DNA of 64,000 nucleotides from Mongoliitalea daihaiensis (GCF_021596945.1 NZ_CP063779.1:1-64000), one strand, 5' to 3'. Shown: positions 38,667-47,449, counted from the first letter of the stretch. Numbers and translations are program-made. Notes: a model not told the origin generated them from the letters alone.

Positions 38667-41600
38667 TTAGAATGACATCATTAAACCAAGGTTTATCCTT
38701 CTCATCATAGGGTAAGCACCCTCCCACGCCTGACCTGTTCCAAAGTTTGATTCTCTATCATCAGGCATTTTACTCCATACCCAAAGATTATTACCATTCA
38801 GGAATACTCTTAAGCCTCCCATACCGAGCCTCTTGGCCCGCTCTGGATTAACACTGTAAGCAATCTCAGCATTTTTTAAGCGAAGGAACGAGCCATCATA
38901 TAAATACCGAGCACCATAATAATAGGATACTGGCGTTAACCACACTGGAAGCGGAGTGCCTGCATCAGGGTTATCTCTAGACCAATACGTACCTTCATCA
39001 TACACCAAATTTCTTTGGCCATCTAGGTTGGTGAATGGAATACTTCTAGTCACATTCGTCACACCGTAAAACTGCATGAAGAAAGAAAAACCCTTGTACT
39101 CCATACCGATATTGGTATTGAAGGTATTTTGAGGAATGTTGGAAAAACCATAAGGTGCAGCATCAAATGCATCGATCAATCCATCACCGTTAAAATCTAA
39201 AATTTGATACCCTCCAGGAAGCTTTCCACCGTTGTTGGTGTTATGAGGTGTACTTGCATATAGTTCATCCCAAGTATTGTAAAATCCACTGTTGATGTGA
39301 GAGCGTGCTTGTCCCAATTGGAAACCAGCTTGCTTCTGATACTCTGGTAAAAACTCAGGATCATCTCTATTGATCACAATATCAACTGCACGAGTCACAG
39401 CAACATCCGCCCACAATCTCATCCCATTTCTCAAGATCTTGTTAAATCTCAACTCGATTTCGTACCCAGTAGTCTCTACTCTTCCTAGGTTGGCAGCTGG
39501 CGCTTGCACTCCAAAATAACTAGGAATGGAACGATCACCAGCCATCAAGATATCGACTCGATTGTCTCGGAATATATCAAAACTACCATCTAAGAACCCA
39601 TTGAATAAGCTGAATTCGGTCTTCAAGTTGTATTTGTAAACCGTCTCCCATCGAACATTCGGGTTACCTAAAACAGATTCTCTATACCAAGTAAAAGGAC
39701 TAAAATCACCTCTCCAACCGACAGAAGACATTCTAGAGGAACCTCCAAAGTCCCACTGATTCATGAAAAGAAAACGTCCACCAATGTTATCATCTCCAAC
39801 CTCACCATAAGAAGCCGTTACCTTAAGGAAGTCAATTGGTTTGATATTTTTCATAAAACTCTCTTCCGAAATTACCCAACCGATACCACCGGAGGAAAAG
39901 AAAGCAAAACGATAGTCAATACCGAATTTTTCTGAGCCATTGTAGGCCCCATTGTACTCTGCCAGGTACTTGTTTTTGTAATTATATACCGTTCTAAACA
40001 CCCAATCTTCGCGATAACTAGGAATCATATTACCAATTGCATCCTCCTGTCTCATCATCAATCCCATGGCATTGATATTATGATTATCTGCAATAGTAGT
40101 TGTGTAGTTTAATTGAGCTTGATAGAATAATCTTCTTTGGGCTCCTTGCACAGTACCACCTTGAGTAGTCCAAGCGATGGGCTGAAAAAAGTCGAAATTG
40201 CTGTTATCAAAGTTGTTTTTCAAGTTAACACGTCCTGTAACTGGATCGATCCACATTTCCTCTGTATTATTGAACAAGTCATTGACTCCACGGCCAACTT
40301 CTGTGAACGTATTATCCAAAGCAATCGTACCTCTAAAGTTTAAGCCTTTGACAATGCGGCTTAAATCTTGTTCCAAAACAATGTTGGTAGATAAACTAGT
40401 TGTGGTAGTGTTTTCTATACCCCCAATAGCCAAAACTCTTGCTGAGTTGATTGCTCCAAAGTCATCTAAAGGATAATACCCCCAAAGACCATTTGAATAT
40501 CTCGGCTGAAACACATCTGGCGGGTTTCTGAATGCTGCTCTCCAAAAATTCGCGTCATTGCTACCATTCCAAGGTGTTTTACGAACACCGTAGATTCCTC
40601 CCAAATTGACTTTCAAAACAGTTGAAGATGTCAATTGGAAATCTAGATTGTTTCGGAAGTTAAGTCTATTGAAATTATAACCTGGCTGATAACCTCTGCC
40701 ATTATCGAATTCTCTAAATAAATCCCCTTCGTTTTGAAAATCGAATGCTGCGAAATATTTAGTGAATTTAGTACCTCCAGTTATAGATAAGTTGGCATTA
40801 TACGCCATAGCGTAATCTTTGAAAAGGTAATTTTGCCAATCAATATTTGGATACCTTTCAAACTCCTCTAAGTTTGCAGGATTTCTGTATTTCTCTCTTA
40901 TTTCTTGAGGGATCATTTGCGTCCATGCTTGTGGACTCACAGATAATTCACGCTCAATTGCTTGATTTCTGATTCCAATCGCATCGTATGCATCCATTTT
41001 ACCAGGAAGTTTGGACGGAGATTTGACTGTAGTATTGACTCTAGCTACAATTTCTGCCTTCCCCTCTTTACCTCTTTTGGTAGTGACAATGATTACACCG
41101 TTTGCTCCACGGGAGCCGAATACAGCAGTTGCAGATGCATCTTTCAATACAGAAATGGTTTCTACCGATCCAATATCCATATTGTTGAAAAATTCAGGTC
41201 TTTCTACACCATCAACCAAGATCAACGGTCCGTTACCATTCCAGGTATTGTTACCACGAATCACAATCTGAGGCTGCTCATCTCCAGGAGCACCGCCACT
41301 TTGCACAGCAATCAAACCAGGCAAGTTACCTTGTAGTGCCGCACCTAAGTTGGAAACCCCTCCAGTCCGTTGTAATACCTCTCCTCTTGTTTGAGAAACA
41401 GCTCCAATCAATGTCTCTCTTCGCTGCTCACCATAACCAATCACAACAAATTCTTCGAGCGAAGTCTCAGCTTCAGAGATTTCTATGTTGTAAACTGTTT
41501 TACCTGCCTCTACGAGTATTTCTACTGATCTGAAACCGATAAAGCTTACCACAAGAATTTCACCCGGCTGAGCATCCAATTTAAATTCTCCATTTACACC

Positions 41601-41999
41601 CGTAGCAACTCCGCGCGAGGTACCTTTGATCAAAACAGTAACACCTGGGATTGGCATCCCATCATTTTTGTCTGTAATTACTCCCCTGATCTCCTGAAAA
41701 GCTACAGCTGACTTTTCCTTGGATAACTTGGATGAGGAGTTACTTTTTGCTTTCCTTTCCTTCTTTGCATGAGAAGGATCATCTTTCTTAGTTAATTCTT
41801 CTGAACTAACATTTGTGGGTTGATTTGCTAATTTTTTAATATCCTCCGTTGACCAATCAGCCTCTAAATGGTAAGAAGTGTTCGGTACTTCATTCCTTGC
41901 AAATCCCTGTATACTCATCGAGAGAAAAACTGATAAGTATACAAGCCCGAAGGTTCTGTATGAGAAGTTAAAACTTAGCCTTAGTAATTTTTTATTCAT
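38667..41999 (-). CDS. SusC/RagA-family TonB-dependent receptor with a Lys/Ser-rich N-terminal extension
   Basis: An 1110-residue receptor starting the minus-strand locus. After a signal peptide (to about residue 35) comes a 60-residue polar stretch rich in Lys and Ser (about 50-95; DDPSHAKKERKAKSNSSSK), then a carboxypeptidase-regulatory-like domain (EIRGVITDKNDGMPIPGVTV), the SusC signature VVIGYGEQRRETLIGAVSQ, the plug with LILVDGVERPE and VFGSRGANGVIIVTTKRG, and the barrel ending MRRINLGLMMSF. The extension replaces a recognisable STN domain. It imports xylan fragments together with the SusD at 36741. TCAAACCTA at 42019-42027 and a perfect GATCACG/CGTGATC palindrome lie just upstream. Confidence 0.95.
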   Translation of the reverse strand: MNKKLLRLSFNFSYRTFGLVYLSVFLSMSIQGFARNEVPNTSYHLEADWSTEDIKKLANQPTNVSSEELTKKDDPSHAKKERKAKSNSSSKLSKEKSAVAFQEIRGVITDKNDGMPIPGVTVLIKGTSRGVATGVNGEFKLDAQPGEILVVSFIGFRSVEILVEAGKTVYNIEISEAETSLEEFVVIGYGEQRRETLIGAVSQTRGEVLQRTGGVSNLGAALQGNLPGLIAVQSGGAPGDEQPQIVIRGNNTWNGNGPLILVDGVERPEFFNNMDIGSVETISVLKDASATAVFGSRGANGVIIVTTKRGKEGKAEIVARVNTTVKSPSKLPGKMDAYDAIGIRNQAIERELSVSPQAWTQMIPQEIREKYRNPANLEEFERYPNIDWQNYLFKDYAMAYNANLSITGGTKFTKYFAAFDFQNEGDLFREFDNGRGYQPGYNFNRLNFRNNLDFQLTSSTVLKVNLGGIYGVRKTPWNGSNDANFWRAAFRNPPDVFQPRYSNGLWGYYPLDDFGAINSARVLAIGGIENTTTTSLSTNIVLEQDLSRIVKGLNFRGTIALDNTFTEVGRGVNDLFNNTEEMWIDPVTGRVNLKNNFDNSNFDFFQPIAWTTQGGTVQGAQRRLFYQAQLNYTTTIADNHNINAMGLMMRQEDAIGNMIPSYREDWVFRTVYNYKNKYLAEYNGAYNGSEKFGIDYRFAFFSSGGIGWVISEESFMKNIKPIDFLKVTASYGEVGDDNIGGRFLFMNQWDFGGSSRMSSVGWRGDFSPFTWYRESVLGNPNVRWETVYKYNLKTEFSLFNGFLDGSFDIFRDNRVDILMAGDRSIPSYFGVQAPAANLGRVETTGYEIELRFNKILRNGMRLWADVAVTRAVDIVINRDDPEFLPEYQKQAGFQLGQARSHINSGFYNTWDELYASTPHNTNNGGKLPGGYQILDFNGDGLIDAFDAAPYGFSNIPQNTFNTNIGMEYKGFSFFMQFYGVTNVTRSIPFTNLDGQRNLVYDEGTYWSRDNPDAGTPLPVWLTPVSYYYGARYLYDGSFLRLKNAEIAYSVNPERAKRLGMGGLRVFLNGNNLWVWSKMPDDRESNFGTGQAWEGAYPMMRRINLGLMMSF

Positions 42000-42012
42000 A
42001 AAATTGGTAAGG

Positions 42013-42345
42013 TTAAATTAGGTTTGAATTAAAATTAAGGATCACGTATGCGTGATCATTTGAATGTAGTCTACAGTCATTTTCTAAGAAGAATTTTCCA
42101 TGGGCTTGAAATGTACTAGATTTGATAGTTAGGTTTGAGACATAGAATAGATTGCTCATCAAAAGACAGTTCAATGAACTAATGATAAGCCGAAGCCTAT
42201 TAGATAGTGCATGTGTCAATTGATTATGAAATCGAGCGCCAATCAAAAGATAATCAGGGGGTGAAAAACAGATTTTGCAATCGCTTTCCTTTTTCACGGA
42301 ATCGATTGCAGCCAAAAGTAATTTGTTTTTAGAAAGCTTACTCAT
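42013..42345 (-). CDS. Doubtful small hypothetical ORF
   Basis: A 110-residue frame (MSKLSKNKLLLAAIDSVKKESDC at the start) ending 13 bases before susC. I recognise no family. The first 60 residues look plausible as a helical peptide; the last 50, which span the palindrome and TCAAACCTA elements, look like translated non-coding DNA. It may be a leader region rather than a gene. Confidence 0.2.
   Translation of the reverse strand: MSKLSKNKLLLAAIDSVKKESDCKICFSPPDYLLIGARFHNQLTHALSNRLRLIISSLNCLLMSNLFYVSNLTIKSSTFQAHGKFFLENDCRLHSNDHAYVILNFNSNLI
42040..42057. promoter_or_regulatory. Perfect palindrome upstream of susC (operator or RNA hairpin)
   Basis: GATCACG-TATG-CGTGATC has two 7-base arms around a 4-base centre. 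It ends 12 bases before the TCAAACCTA element of susC, the same relative position that the AGTGT-N7-ACACT palindrome has at araA (16 bases) and transketolase (18 bases), so an operator role is likely. The binding protein is unknown. Confidence 0.55.
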
Positions 42346-42477
42346 TTTTATTTTGGGTTATTGGTAATCCACACAATCAAATATATACTTTGAGAATGAA
42401 AAATTAAAAAAGTAAAATATATTTAAATATCTGATTTTCAATAACTTAAATTTAACATTGCGCTTACAAAAATCAAA

Positions 42478-42501
42478 AAAATGGCAGAAAATTGGCCATT
42501 T
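42478..42501 (-). terminator. Terminator-like hairpin, minus strand
   Basis: On the minus strand AAATGGC and GCCATTT (9-base loop) are followed by a T-run (TTTTTTTGATTTTTG). It lies about 300 bases beyond the stop of the SASA esterase gene and could end its transcript. Confidence 0.45.
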
Positions 42502-42503
42502 AA

Positions 42504-42532
42504 GCAAACTGAGAGGGGTTTGCCTTTTTTTT
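42504..42532 (+). terminator. Terminator-like hairpin, plus strand
   Basis: GCAAAC-TGAGAGGG-GTTTGC is followed by C and eight T on the plus strand. No plus-strand gene ends here, so either it is fortuitous or it marks the end of an unannotated plus-strand RNA from the susC leader region. Confidence 0.4.
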
Positions 42533-42806
42533 CGATAAAAAAGACTGTTACGCTTAAGTAAAGTTACTGATTATCAATTATTTAATACATTTTTTTTCAG
42601 AAAAAAAATGCTCAAAAAAAATACAAATACTTGCTTATTTACGGAACCCCAAAAAAATACTCTTTGATTCAGATTGTAAACCCCAAATTAATACTGTGTT
42701 TGCTCGAAAAACAAATGTTTACAAATTTGAAATATTGATTATATGCAAATTACAGTTGATACTCGATTTATTATCAAACTTAAAATTTTGATAGAATAAC
42801 CGGTTT

Positions 42807-44786
42807 TTAAGGCTTTAAATCAAGTTGAAAGGGAGAGGCTGGCAATCCGATGTGATTAACCAAATTGGCATGGGTTGGATTGTCCGCCCAAGCATAACGG
42901 ATACTTTTGAAATCCTTCACAAATTCAGGTACTGAAACTTCGATAACAGATGGGCTGATGATAGATGCTTTACACCAATGGTACCTTCCCGATTCATCTG
43001 CAATGGCAAAGCCTTTAAGTGAATCGCCCGACCGAATTTCCAGACCTTTCCCGACTTCCGAAAAAGTAAGATGTATTTTTCGCTCTTTTATTGTTGCACT
43101 TCCGACAAGCGGACCTGAAAAAGGTCCATCCAAAAAATTATAAACAAGCTTTCTGGCCTGTAATGCCAATCTATCTCCCACTGATTTCTTATCTAACGGG
43201 TGTATATCATTGGCTTCGCCAACATCTATAGTTATAGCCATACCTGTGTAAGGTATTTGTAAAGATTTGCGCTGAATTTCCCTCATTTTGGCCCAATTGC
43301 TCTCTTGAGGAGTGTTTGAAGGCTGCATAAAATTGGGCAACTGAACAAAGATAAAGGGTAGTTCTGATCTATTCCAGAACCTCCTCCATCCGTCTATCAA
43401 TTCATGAAACTGTTGTTCATACACCTCCACTGCCCCTGTATTCGATTCCCCCTGATACCAGAGAATGCCAGTGAATGAAATCGGTTTCAAAGGATGAATC
43501 ATTCCCTGGAAAAGTCCTAAAGGTTTTAAACGAACACTTGTTTGGTTAGGAGCAGGCTTCACTACTGCTCCAATTGCAAACTTCCAATCTTTCTCCAGTT
43601 CAATAAACCCATCGTTGACAGCTAAGGAATACGGCTTCTGTTCAATAAACCGAGGTTTTCCCCGTTCACTTACCAGTCTGACTGTAAGCACATTCTTTCC
43701 CGGTTTCAATACTCCCACTGGAATCGTATATCTTCTTGGCGGATATTGGTAGCCCGTACTTCCAACCATCACTCCATTGACAAATGTTTGATCGCTATCC
43801 ACCATCGTTCCCATTAACAAAGCAGTTTCTAAATCCGGTATTTGCGCCTCTGTTAGGACAATTTCCTTTCGAAACCAAAAAACTCCATTTTGAAGCTCGC
43901 CCTCCAATTCGGGAATTGAAAATAAATCAGGTATCAGTCTCCACGAACTATCGTCCAATAAGGGATCAAACCAAGGGACATTATCTTTTGATAAACCTAG
44001 ATCAGATTTATTCAAATGCTGGGTCCAAGCATCCTTTTTTTCTCTATCTGATTTTTCAAGCGCTTCAATTACGCCATCTCGAGCAAAATAAGCTGCTTCC
44101 TCATAATCTTGGCGGAATTTTTTTAACGCATCTTTTGGCAACCAAGCCTGAATAGGAGAACCACCAACACTCGCATTGATGATTCCTACAGGGATTTGGT
44201 AGGTATCAGCTACGTTTTTAGCAAAAAAATAACCAATAGCAGAAAATGCAGGCAGCGTTTCCTTGGTGGGTTTCAACCAAGTTCCCGAAGAAAAATCCTG
44301 ATTCCCTTCCACGAAATTGTACCTATCCGGAACATCAAAATACCGAATTGTCGGATAGCTTGCTAACTGAAACTCCTCTGGGAAAAGCGGAGAAACCCGC
44401 TCCATAGTCGTTTCCATATTGGATTGTCCTGAAGTCAACCAAACATCCCCAAACCAAACATCCTGAATTTGAATGCTTTCAGAAAGCGTAGAGACCATCA
44501 TCTTATATGGGCCACCCGCTTGCTGTGGTTCAAGAACAACTTCCCATGATCCATCAACACCTGCGGTTGTAGTGAGCTTCTCTCCTAAAATTTGGACATT
44601 GATTACTTGTCCAACCTCGGCCCATCCCCAAATCTTTACCGTTTGCTCGCGCTGCAAAACCATGCCATCACTGATTAGTTTGGGTAATCGCAAGGAAGCA
44701 TACACTTCACCCCAAGCTAGGAAGCAAACTCCTATCAAGACAAGAATACTTTTAATTGAAAAAGTAGCCCTTTGAGATGAAATCAT
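42807..44786 (-). CDS. Multidomain sialate-O-acetylesterase-type carbohydrate esterase
   Basis: A 659-residue exported protein of the SGNH/SASA type. The signal peptide runs to about residue 30. A beta-sandwich (LRLPKLISDGMVLQREQTVKIWGWAE) comes first, the catalytic domain begins with the Ser motif TSGQSNMETTM, an inserted galactose-binding-like domain covers about 250-390 (FRKEIVLTEAQIPD to PRRYTIPVGVLKPGKNVLTVRL), and the domain then continues with FTGILWYQGESNTG and the Asp/His pair in DVGEANDIHPLDK. Family members deacetylate sialic acid or xylan-associated acetylated sugars; here a xylan side chain is more likely. It stands alone between terminators and has a LacI-type operator 71 bases upstream, so it belongs to the same regulon as GH67. 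Confidence 0.88.
   Translation of the reverse strand: MISSQRATFSIKSILVLIGVCFLAWGEVYASLRLPKLISDGMVLQREQTVKIWGWAEVGQVINVQILGEKLTTTAGVDGSWEVVLEPQQAGGPYKMMVSTLSESIQIQDVWFGDVWLTSGQSNMETTMERVSPLFPEEFQLASYPTIRYFDVPDRYNFVEGNQDFSSGTWLKPTKETLPAFSAIGYFFAKNVADTYQIPVGIINASVGGSPIQAWLPKDALKKFRQDYEEAAYFARDGVIEALEKSDREKKDAWTQHLNKSDLGLSKDNVPWFDPLLDDSSWRLIPDLFSIPELEGELQNGVFWFRKEIVLTEAQIPDLETALLMGTMVDSDQTFVNGVMVGSTGYQYPPRRYTIPVGVLKPGKNVLTVRLVSERGKPRFIEQKPYSLAVNDGFIELEKDWKFAIGAVVKPAPNQTSVRLKPLGLFQGMIHPLKPISFTGILWYQGESNTGAVEVYEQQFHELIDGWRRFWNRSELPFIFVQLPNFMQPSNTPQESNWAKMREIQRKSLQIPYTGMAITIDVGEANDIHPLDKKSVGDRLALQARKLVYNFLDGPFSGPLVGSATIKERKIHLTFSEVGKGLEIRSGDSLKGFAIADESGRYHWCKASIISPSVIEVSVPEFVKDFKSIRYAWADNPTHANLVNHIGLPASPFQLDLKP
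43476..43489. promoter_or_regulatory. Intragenic sequence matching the LacI-type operator
   Basis: TGAAATCGGTTTCA inside the SASA esterase gene is the exact reverse complement of the operator at 5406. It encodes part of the conserved LKPISF segment before the GESN motif, so the match may be accidental. Confidence 0.3.
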
Positions 44787-44857
44787 ACAATTTGAATTGG
44801 TTTACTTGGGTTTTTCTAACTGAACTGTGGGTAAATCTGTAGAATATTTTCGAATAA

Positions 44858-44871
44858 TGCAACCGATTTCA
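44858..44871. promoter_or_regulatory. LacI-type operator upstream of the SASA esterase
   Basis: TGCAACCGATTTCA, identical to the sites at 1104 and 57146, lies 71 bases upstream of the esterase start at 44786 and just after the terminator of the arabinose operon. Confidence 0.75.
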
Positions 44872-44897
44872 TTAAATGTCATGAATTGAGACAGCTA

Positions 44898-44936
44898 CAA
44901 AAAAAAATAAGGATGAACAAAATGCCCATCCTTATT
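44898..44936 (-). terminator. Intrinsic terminator of the GH127-araB-araD-epimerase operon
   Basis: On the minus strand AATAAGGATG and CATCCTTATT form a perfect 10-bp stem around an 11-base loop, followed by nine T. It lies 45 bases beyond the aldose epimerase stop codon. Confidence 0.8.
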
Positions 44937-44980
44937 CATTTTTCTTTTTGACTTCTCGATCAACAGGCATTTCCAGTTTC

Positions 44981-46129
44981 TTATTTTACTGAAAAATGGT
45001 ACTGGATTTTATGGCTGTAGGTCTCACCTGGATTTAAGCGAGAAGTAGGGAAACTTGGTTCATTGGGTGCGTTAGGGAATGTTTGAGGCTCCAAACACAA
45101 GCCCATGTATTGACTATAAGTTACTCCATTGACAGTGACTTTCCCATCTAGAAAATTCCCAGAATAAAACTGTACGGCAGGTGAATCTGCATAGACTTCC
45201 ATCACGCGTCCACTACCAGCATGCTCCAAGGTTGCCATTTTTACCAACTCTGAAGAATGAGACTCTTTCACTACATAATTATGGTCATATCCACCCGGTA
45301 CTTGGGCTATTCTTTCTCCGATTAATCGTGGGCTGCTGAAGTCAAAGGGAGTTCCTGCTACAGCTTTCAATTCACCTGTTGGAATAAGGTTTTCATCGAC
45401 TGGTGTGTATTTTGATGCATAGAGCGTTAATTGATGTCCCAATACATCCTCTTTCATCGCACTCAAGTTGAAATACCCATGATGGGTAAGGTTGACAATG
45501 GTTGGCTGATCTGTCTCCGAAGTAAACGCTAACAATAATTTGTTATCAGCTGTCAATTCAAACGTTAAGGTTGTTATGAGATTTCCCGGATATCCTTCTT
45601 CCCCATCAGGGCTTATGTAGGTCATTTTTACAATCATGGACTCTTTTCCCTCCTCATAGGAAGCATTCCAAAAAACCCGGTTAAACCCCAGTAGCCCACC
45701 GTGTAGGTGATTGTCTCCATCATTGGTTGCTAATTGGTAAGACTCTCCGTCAATTTCAAACTTTCCTCCTGCAATTCTATTTCCAAAGCGACCAATCGCT
45801 GATCCGAAATAGTAATCATTGGTATCATAATCAGCAATTTGATCATAGCCCAACACGATATTTTCGCTATTTCCATCTTTATCTGGAACAATCAATTTGG
45901 AAATAACTCCCCCAAAACTGGAGATTTCCACTTGCATGCCATTACCATTATCCAATAAAAAGACTTTGGCGGTATTCTCACCCACAGGGACTTCTTTTAT
46001 CTTAACATCAAAATTGATAGTCTTTGATTCCATTTGTAGTGTTTCGTTTTTAGGAGCCGAACATCCATAACTGGTCATGAATACTATTCCGGCTATGAGT
46101 AGCGAGAAGAAATGATTTTGTTTTTTCAT
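44981..46129 (-). CDS. Aldose 1-epimerase (mutarotase), lipoprotein
   Basis: A 382-residue galactose-mutarotase-type enzyme that interconverts the alpha and beta anomers of aldoses. The N-terminus is a lipoprotein signal (MTSYGC, Cys23), so it is periplasmic or membrane-anchored. Catalytic landmarks are DGDNHLHGGLLGFNR, VNLTHHGYFNLS and Glu in CLEPQTFPNAPN, all expected for an active enzyme. It is the last gene of the minus-strand arabinose operon, 12 bases after araD, and probably supplies the anomer of L-arabinose needed by the importer or isomerase. A strong terminator follows. Confidence 0.93.
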   Translation of the reverse strand: MKKQNHFFSLLIAGIVFMTSYGCSAPKNETLQMESKTINFDVKIKEVPVGENTAKVFLLDNGNGMQVEISSFGGVISKLIVPDKDGNSENIVLGYDQIADYDTNDYYFGSAIGRFGNRIAGGKFEIDGESYQLATNDGDNHLHGGLLGFNRVFWNASYEEGKESMIVKMTYISPDGEEGYPGNLITTLTFELTADNKLLLAFTSETDQPTIVNLTHHGYFNLSAMKEDVLGHQLTLYASKYTPVDENLIPTGELKAVAGTPFDFSSPRLIGERIAQVPGGYDHNYVVKESHSSELVKMATLEHAGSGRVMEVYADSPAVQFYSGNFLDGKVTVNGVTYSQYMGLCLEPQTFPNAPNEPSFPTSRLNPGETYSHKIQYHFSVK

Positions 46130-46141
46130 AGTGGTTATTTT

Positions 46142-46840
46142 TCAGCATCCTTGGCCATAATAGGCATTAGATCCATGCTTGCGATCATAGTGTTTTTTTA
46201 CTAAAGCATCCTTCAAACGCTTTGCTTGAGGGTTGATTTGCAATGTCAAATAGGCCATTTTGGCTACTTCTTCTAATACTTTGCTATTGTAAACAGCTTT
46301 GGATGCATCCTTTCCCCAAGCAAATGGGCCATGACTTCCAACCAAAATCATTTCCACTTCCGCCGGACTGAGGTTTTTCTCGGCAAAACAGTCCAAAATC
46401 TGCTGCCCGGTATTGTATTCATAATCTCCTTCAATCAAATGATCGGCCATAGGAGATGCACATGGAATATCAGCAGTCAAGTGATCCGCATGGGTAGTTC
46501 CGAAATTCGGAATATCCATCAGTGCTTGTGCCCATGCAACAGCATAGGTAGAATGCGTATGGCAAATCCCTCCTATAGTTTCCCAATGTTTGTACAAAAA
46601 GGCATGGGTTTTAGTATCGGACGACGGTCGCATCTTACCTTCCACCACCTTGGCGTCAAAGTCTACGATCACAATGTCCTTCACCGTCAATTGCTCATAA
46701 GGCACTCCACTAGGCTTGATGGCGAAAACACCATTCTCTCTATCCACGGCACTCACATTTCCGAAGGTATACACCACCAAATCGAGTTGGGGTAGTTGCA
46801 TATTGGCTTCGTAGCAAGCGTGTTTTATGTTATCATACAT
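46142..46840 (-). CDS. araD: L-ribulose-5-phosphate 4-epimerase
   Basis: Converts L-ribulose 5-phosphate to D-xylulose 5-phosphate, the third step of L-arabinose catabolism, in the cytoplasm. At 232 residues it equals the usual AraD length. Class II aldolase-fold motifs are evident: VVYTFGNVSAVDR, AIKPSGVPYEQL, SSDTKTH, the zinc-binding HTHS (GGICHTHSTYAVAWAQ) and the third His in LVGSHGPFAWG. The operon is GH127, araB, a four-helix-bundle gene, araD and epimerase. The start at 46840 is directly preceded by a short TAGATTT repeat tract that belongs to the inserted four-helix-bundle gene. Confidence 0.95.
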   Translation of the reverse strand: MYDNIKHACYEANMQLPQLDLVVYTFGNVSAVDRENGVFAIKPSGVPYEQLTVKDIVIVDFDAKVVEGKMRPSSDTKTHAFLYKHWETIGGICHTHSTYAVAWAQALMDIPNFGTTHADHLTADIPCASPMADHLIEGDYEYNTGQQILDCFAEKNLSPAEVEMILVGSHGPFAWGKDASKAVYNSKVLEEVAKMAYLTLQINPQAKRLKDALVKKHYDRKHGSNAYYGQGC

Positions 46841-46843
46841 AAT

Positions 46844-46873
46844 TTAGATCTTAGATTTTAGATTTTAGATTTT
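46844..46873. repeat. Short TAGATTT tandem repeat
   Basis: Four consecutive copies of a 7-base unit (TAGATCT then TAGATTT three times) lie between araD and the four-helix-bundle gene. Similar TTTAGATT-type sequence lies beyond the other end of that gene at about 47296-47332 and at 7427-7452 and 9050-9062. Confidence 0.7.
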
Positions 46874-47227
46874 TGGATGATTCTTAGATTTCTTACTTTT
46901 CATTGTTATCAAGGTTTTAGCAAAAATTGCTGTCAACTCATTAGCTTCTTTCAATAATGAGTCTACTTCAATCCAAGCTTTTTCTTTAACCAACTCTAGC
47001 CAATATCCTGATTCATCAGCTTCCTCTAATACAATTTGAAGCTTAGAAATAAACTCATTATCACTTCGAGCCCTACAAGCAGCTCGATAATTAGCTCCTA
47101 TTGAAGTAGCTGACTTTACAAGCTGATATGAAATCACTCGAGCAGCTGTCAGATTGGGGAATTTTTCTACCAAATCAAGTACATGGAGAGCAAATTTTTT
47201 GGTTCTAGATTTAAGCTGATCTTGCAT
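46865..47227 (-). CDS. Four-helix-bundle protein (23S rRNA intervening-sequence type)
   Basis: A 120-residue all-helical protein of the S23/IVP-like four-helix-bundle family: SRTKKFALHVLDLVEKFPNL, SYQLVKSATSIGANYRAACRARS, FISKLQIVLEEADESGYWLELV, and a final helix with EANELTAIFAKTLITMKS. The family was first seen in intervening sequences of spirochaete 23S rRNA and is common, scattered and of unknown function in Bacteroidota. It interrupts the arabinose operon between araB and araD and is bordered on both sides by TAGATTT-type repeats, which suggests a small mobile cassette. There is no reverse transcriptase nearby, so a DGR accessory role is not supported. Confidence 0.85.
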   Translation of the reverse strand: MQDQLKSRTKKFALHVLDLVEKFPNLTAARVISYQLVKSATSIGANYRAACRARSDNEFISKLQIVLEEADESGYWLELVKEKAWIEVDSLLKEANELTAIFAKTLITMKSKKSKNHPKI

Positions 47228-47449
47228 AGCGAATATCTTTTTAACTAAGTTTTTATTCCTTTAAGGCTTTATGGATCAGGTTTATACACTGTAAAATCAA
47301 ATCTAAATTCTACCTTCTAAAATCTTAAATCTCTATCCATATCTTTTTTGTAGAAAATTATGGACATCATGACACACTATCCGATTATAATCGACTAACA
47401 TATCGTTTATTATTTACTAATCTTAGCTTCTGCCTTCATCCCTCTGCCT

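Larger units (their letters stand above)
42000..42806. other. 807-base largely non-coding region upstream of the first susC
   Basis: Apart from one doubtful minus-strand reading frame (42013-42345), this AT-rich stretch has no convincing gene. Going from susC it holds TCAAACCTA (42019-42027, minus), an 18-base palindrome (42040-42057), a second TCAAACCTA (42130-42138, minus), and two adjacent terminator-like hairpins of opposite polarity (42478-42501 and 42504-42532). It must contain the promoter of the 30-kb susC-led operon. A LacI-type operator was looked for here and not found. Confidence 0.6.

Noticed and set aside
46331-46795. 154-codon plus-strand frame
   Set aside because: It is antisense to araD, whose motifs are intact; no family resemblance.
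46865-47227. Accessory protein of a diversity-generating retroelement
   Set aside because: Four-helix-bundle proteins occur in such systems, but no reverse transcriptase or template/variable repeat pair is present here.
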